Part shown: positions 8,761 through 12,094 of the stretch, piece after piece
Layout of the letters: every line of letters begins with the position of its first letter
Numbering within the stretch: the first letter of the stretch is position 1
Origin: Euperipatoides rowelli
Lineage: Eukaryota; Onychophora; Udeonychophora; Euonychophora; Peripatopsidae
Assembly (NCBI GenBank): GCA_003024985.2
Contig: PXIH01S0007648.1
Reading direction: 5' to 3' (one strand)
Length of the DNA stretch: 12,094 nucleotides
Notes under the pieces: generated by a model
Databases searched by the model: none
The model's input: the letters and a program-made list of their open reading frames with translations, nothing else
What the model was told of the DNA's origin: nothing
Made by a program: the position numbers and the translations under genes

Positions 8761-9400
8761 TAGATTGGGAATCATGGTAAAAATGTGTGCATAATAATAA
8801 AATTTGTCTGAAATTTATTAATTTGTATTACTAAAATTTGATTAAAATCTAATTAGAAGAGCAAAAGTTGTGCATACTATGTTTAAAAAATCCATTGGCT
8901 ACGTTCGCTAGTTTAATGTAGGCCCGGTTTTACTTATGAGAACACACAAGGATTATAGTGCAATAATTTGGCCTTTACATACACGATAATGTGATCAAAG
9001 AACTGTGAGCCCCACTCGTACAAGCCAACATTAAAAGTTAAAATAAAATAAGATAAAAATGATTCAACAAAAGTTTAACATCAAAATCAGCATATTTATT
9101 TATTGTATAAATATGAAATGTTATGGTAATTTTAAATTGTATTTTGTATAAGTATATTGAGATTGGGATATCCCTTAATTAAAAAAATATTATTTTACAA
9201 TGGTAAACAAGAACGTATAACGTAAGTGAAAAGCGCCATGATTAAAATTTAAATGAAATTTTATATTTTAAATGGTTAACCAAAATTAGATCAAAAGTTA
9301 GGCCTCAAGCTTTATTGACTAGGAAAGAAAATTGTAAAGATCTTANTTAGAATATGACACAAATATTCCTGCTGAATGCTGCGATTGAATACAAAATAAA
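8761..9400. other. Intronic, no supported gene
   Basis: AT-rich DNA with an N at 9346. If the minus-strand retroelement was once longer, this would be its upstream gag region, but I cannot follow coding sense in it and no LTR end is visible. Confidence 0.4.
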
Positions 9401-9697
9401 TTAACTGGATACTGAGTTTGAATGATTTCTGAGCTGTAGAGGTGATACAATATTGGATTTCATGACGGTCGGTTGCTTCAGATGCTTGAATATTGAATAT
9501 TGTTCCGGTCCATTATTTGAACAAGTTTTCATCAGGTTGAAGAAAGGATTTATGTAATCTGCTTCTTGAAATTATATTGCACAGTTTGAGGATTTAATAA
9601 TACAGTGACAGAACTCAGGCACGGCGTCATCAATACAAAGGATTTATTTGCTGTGGTTAATAAAGTCCAAGTTTACAGAATAAACAGCTGATTTAAA
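9401..9697 (-). pseudogene. Possible broken coding segment behind an acceptor-like site
   Basis: On the minus strand, one frame of 99 codons contains only two internal stops (TAA) before its terminal stop. It has protein-like composition: SAVYSVNLDFINHSK, stop, ILCIDDAVPEFCHCIIKSS, stop after NCAI, then DYINPFFNLMKTCSNNG and EQYSIFKHLKQPTVMK. It is preceded by an excellent acceptor-like tract (TTTCTTCTTCAATTGTTTTAG, 9718-9698 on the minus strand). It could be the 5' part of the nearby minus-strand retroelement or a decayed exon of another gene. I do not recognise the family, and in such AT-rich DNA a chance frame cannot be excluded. Confidence 0.3.
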
Positions 9698-10161
9698 CTA
9701 AAACAATTGAAGAAGAAATAAAATAAAATCCATTCTAAATAAAATTCAAGCATTTAAAATATCTTAATGCCTGTATAAATCTTATTCTTAATGGAAAGAA
9801 TAAGACGATCATAAATAACACAGCCATACTCGCCGTGTTTACAATCCAAAAAAAAAAAACTTTCAAGACGACTCCCACTTCTAGTGCCATCTAACGATAA
9901 AAAAAACTTACTAAAATTTTAATAGATAAAATTTAGATTTTGAATAATAATAATAAAAAAAACTTATCTAACCAATGCAAGGCAAATAAGAAAAATATCA
10001 TTCTCATCTAAGAACAATAACAAATATTTACAAATATACAAAACAAAGAAAAGTTTAATTTTATCTCACATGTAAAGATAAAATAAAACAACCAGGGAAA
10101 GAAATAACCATTAAGATAATACTTATACAATATAACATTTCTTTACATACACACATACTGT
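9698..10161. other. Intronic, no supported gene; one strong hairpin
   Basis: A 10-bp perfect stem, TCTTATTCTT / AAGAATAAGA (9780-9789 with 9796-9805), encloses a 6-base loop (AATGGA). The rest is A-rich, with a patch at 9820-9895 (actcgccgtgtttacaatcc, gacgactcccacttctag) that reads like a dispersed repeat. No boundaries are visible. Confidence 0.5.
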
Positions 10162-10438
10162 ATATTGTGACAAACTCCTTTGTTGAGTTCATTTTTATTT
10201 ATTTATTTATTATCTTTTAATTAGTGTGTTCAAAAGACAACTGAGTTATTTCAAGGTATAATTATTTTCTTAATACTTCAATCATGAACTCCATCTCATT
10301 CATAAAGCGTGTATTAGAGCAATCTCACAAATTGCTGAACTTAATTATCTCTTGAAATATCCAATCTCACTTGAACTTGCTAATTAATTATTCAATTCAT
10401 TATTCATTTGTTAATTTGTATGCACGATCTCCCCGTAA

Positions 10439-10446
10439 TATAAAAG
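10439..10446 (+). promoter_or_regulatory. TATA box of the solo LTR, in a hairpin loop
   Basis: TATAAAAG overlaps the 12-base loop of a perfect 9-bp inverted repeat, CGATCTCCC (10425-10433) with GGGAGATCG (10446-10454). Transcription would start about 25-30 bases downstream, near 10470 (inference). Confidence 0.55.
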
Positions 10447-10656
10447 GGAGATCGCCCATACAACTTTGCTATGTTCGCATATTAGAGGCTACACTCTAGC
10501 GAACAATTATCTGTGTTATGATTTACATTGTTTATTTTCTTATTGTAAGCTAAGGATGCAACCCCTTGGTTCGTAGCCTCCTCAACACTATTTCGCTGCT
10601 GTTGTCTAGAAGGAGAGTTTTCTGTTAATTATTATTACGTAGAATAGAACCATCAA

Positions 10657-10666
10657 AATAAATAAA
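10657..10666 (+). terminator. Polyadenylation signals of the solo LTR
   Basis: Overlapping AATAAA hexamers (10657-10662 and 10661-10666) precede a GT-rich downstream tract at 10681-10702. The element lies sense-oriented in a CARMIL intron, so these could cause premature polyadenylation of the host transcript (inference). Confidence 0.5.
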
Positions 10667-10719
10667 TATTTTACCTGCCAGTTTTTTGTTCCTGTTGTGT
10701 TTACCTGCAACCGCAATAT

Positions 10720-11372
10720 TGTAATGGTTTGGCTATTATAATAGACAAAGCCATTATAATATATATAAAGTATACTCGTAAAAATATTTGTATTTTCAAA
10801 TAATTAAAAGTACAATTAAACAAGTCTATTGCATTTTTATTCTCTTAGAGAAGATTTAAGCAAAAACAGACCCCTAACAATCCAAGCACTGCAAATATAT
10901 TATTGTGAAGATGACCTAAAAGCTATGAGGCAGCCTATATTAGAGCATTGATTAAGGGCCATAAGCACCAAAATGATGGTATTTTCAAGGTGAAGAATCT
11001 ATAAGGGAAGCCTTTTTGGGGCCAAAAACACCAAATCAAGAAAAGAAAATTAGTTTCTTACACAACACAACAACCCTGCAAGTACCATACTTAGAAAAAC
11101 TATCCGCTTGAACTAAAATAAAAAAATACTAACATGAAAATAAACTTACCAGAATAAACCTGGATCATAATTGAAAGTATGAATAAAATTTTTGTTTATG
11201 CCCTATTGCCTCTCCTCCCCCCTTCCTGTAAAATTTTTGAAAGAGTAGCTCATGGATGGATTTTTTACTGGCATAGTAGATCTTATGTAAAAATTAGTTG
11301 ACACCCTGGTATATAATATACTGTATATTTATATTATTTTATCTCTCTCAAAAACTTCTTGTGTTTTTTTAG
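10720..11372. other. Intronic, no supported gene
   Basis: AT-rich DNA between the LTR and exon D. A short direct repeat of the type gcyattataat occurs near 10733-10760. Nothing coding was seen. The last 12 bases are the exon D acceptor. Confidence 0.5.
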
Positions 11373-11442
11373 GTTACTCGAGAGTTATCTACTAAAAGAA
11401 AAAGTGTTATGGGTAGGAAACTTCGCCCACAATCCGTTATTG
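11373..11442 (+). CDS. CARMIL: CARMIL internal exon D (basic KRKS/LRP segment)
   Basis: The acceptor is gtgtttttttag and the donor is GTAGGT. The exon carries 23 codons plus one base, in phase 0 with exon C. It reads VTRELSTKRKSVMGRKLRPQ, then SVI. Human CARMIL1 has SKRKSIHSRMLRPVSR at the matching place between the helical domain and the capping-protein-binding region, so KRKS-x3-R-x-LRP-x-S is conserved. The human protein has about 30 more residues (including TVEELTEIERLEDL) between the linker and this motif. No exon for them was recognised in the 5100-base intron before this one. KRKS and RPQS are plausible phosphorylation motifs (inference only). Confidence 0.85.
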
Positions 11443-11527
11443 GTAGGTTATTTAAAATTAGTTGAATAAGTCATTTGAAAGTTTGTAATAATTCTTAATA
11501 AAGAGAAATATTTAACTTTTGTTTTAG
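11443..11527 (+). other. CARMIL 85-base intron between exons D and E
   Basis: It starts GTAGGT and ends CTTTTGTTTTAG, phase 1. An 85-base intron next to introns of 3.5-5.1 kb shows how far the others have been enlarged by insertions. Confidence 0.8.
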
Positions 11528-11581
11528 AATTGGAAAGTTTTCAACATAAAGTCTCTGAAGAAACTAGTAAAAGTGAAGAAG
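11528..11581 (+). CDS. CARMIL: CARMIL internal exon E (short acidic exon)
   Basis: An 85-base intron separates this exon from exon D. The acceptor is cttttgttttag and the donor is GTAAAG. The G left by exon D plus AA makes Glu, and the exon continues LESFQHKVSEETSKSEE before leaving one base (G) for the next exon. It is phase 1 at both ends (54 bases), so it is frame-neutral if skipped. The corresponding human stretch is also acidic (EMEFDLDKALEEV). The match is by position and composition, not strong identity. The short intron, clean splice sites and preserved frame support it. The next exon, which should lead to the capping-protein-binding motif, is not seen before the window ends. Confidence 0.75.
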
Positions 11582-11988
11582 GTAAAGTTTATATTTTGCC
11601 TTGTACTATCTTTATTTATTTTTTATTGAGTTTAAGCAGTTTTGAAATGATCACATAGAAAAGAAAAGAAAAAACATATTTTTCATGTTTCATATTTAAA
11701 CAAATTTATTATTATGAAGCTTTAAAAATTGATGCACTACAAATGAAAATTACTTGTAGTTTTATCAATTTCTAATAATTTATCACAAATGTTTGTATCG
11801 ATACTAGCGATTGTCACAATGTAGTTTGAACAAAAAAGGCCATTATAAAGCTAAAGTAGTTCTAAATCTGCTTAGCATATGAAAAATATTTCATAACTTC
11901 TGGAAATTATGTGATAGTTGCATAATAAGGTGAGAAGTAGTTACAAAACATCCTACTTAAGTTGAGTTTCTTTTTATTGGACAGTTTT
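11582..11988 (+). other. Start of the next CARMIL intron, no supported gene
   Basis: It begins with the donor GTAAAG after exon E. It is AT-rich, with no exon resembling the CARMIL capping-protein-binding region before the window ends. Confidence 0.6.
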
Positions 11989-12094
11989 CAGAGCTCGAAA
12001 TAGTAGCATGCCCGTTAGCCCGGGGNATGTTAAATATCTCTCGGGAATGTTNAGGCTTCCCTAAGCATGCCCGAAGGGCATGTAACTTTTTATT
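11989..12094. mobile_element. Possible edge of another DNA transposon, cut by window end
   Basis: An abrupt change to GC-richer DNA starts with CAGAGCTCGAAATAG. The word AGCATGCCCG occurs twice (12005-12014, 12064-12073), and CATGCCC-gaa-GGGCATG forms a 7-bp hairpin (12066-12082). A CAG start with GC-rich subterminal repeats recalls hAT ends. The other end lies outside the window, and N bases at 12026 and 12052 weaken the reading. Confidence 0.35.

Larger units (their letters stand above)
10166..10715 (+). mobile_element. Probable solo LTR, 550 bp
   Basis: The element starts TGTGACAAAC and ends CAACCGCA, the TG...CA ends of long terminal repeats. It is flanked by the same 4-bp word ATAT at 10162-10165 and 10716-10719, a size seen with retroelement integrases. 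Inside, in LTR order on the + strand, lie a TATA box (TATAAAAG, 10439-10446), two overlapping AATAAA signals (10657-10666) and a GT-rich tract (gttttttgttcctgttgtgttt). This fits a U3-R-U5 layout. No primer-binding site follows and no internal region adjoins, so it is probably a solo LTR left by recombination. It is in the same sense as CARMIL and opposite to the gypsy remnant, so probably from a different insertion. ATAT is a weak target duplication in AT-rich DNA, so the edges are less secure than the call. Confidence 0.68.

Overview
The window is AT-rich animal DNA, almost certainly from an invertebrate. It carries spliced exons with GT/AG borders, long introns full of homopolymers, and decayed DNA transposons and LTR retroelements. 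I see no bacterial operon, CRISPR array, tRNA or rRNA. The species cannot be fixed; an arthropod-like genome is a loose guess. Five single N bases (2897, 7617, 9346, 12026, 12052) and one suspicious low-complexity stretch show a draft assembly.

The only host gene I can support is a CARMIL (capping protein, Arp2/3 and myosin-I linker; LRRC16-type) orthologue on the + strand. Five internal exons are visible: 1767-1879, 2491-2578, 6150-6272, 11373-11442 and 11528-11581. They add up to 448 coding bases with consistent splice phases (2, 0, 0, 1, 1). The first two encode the C-terminal end of the helical dimerisation region, the third a Ser/Asn/Asp-rich linker, and the fourth a basic segment conserved in human CARMIL1 (KRKS, then LRP). 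The start of the gene, the leucine-rich repeats and the capping-protein-binding region lie outside the window.

The introns hold the rest. Positions 1-1766 contain a roughly 199-bp tandem duplication, a possible small inverted-repeat element and a perfect 38-bp palindrome. The second intron (2579-6149) contains a poly-A/poly-T zone that looks like an unmerged assembly overlap around N2897, then a clean 575-bp non-autonomous hAT-type transposon (4530-5104) with 13-bp perfect terminal inverted repeats and an identical 8-bp target duplication. The third intron (6273-11372) contains a decayed Ty3/gypsy-type retrotransposon fragment on the minus strand (nucleocapsid-like, protease and reverse transcriptase segments, about 6905-8760). 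It also contains a possible further broken coding segment (9401-9697, minus) and a 550-bp probable solo LTR (10166-10715) with TG...CA ends and a 4-bp target duplication. The window closes inside what may be the edge of another GC-richer mobile element.

No undescribed functional system was found. The most useful observations are the precise boundaries of the hAT element and solo LTR, the antisense gypsy remnant, the symmetric (skippable) CARMIL exons, the 38-bp palindrome and the likely assembly artefact at 2767-2996.
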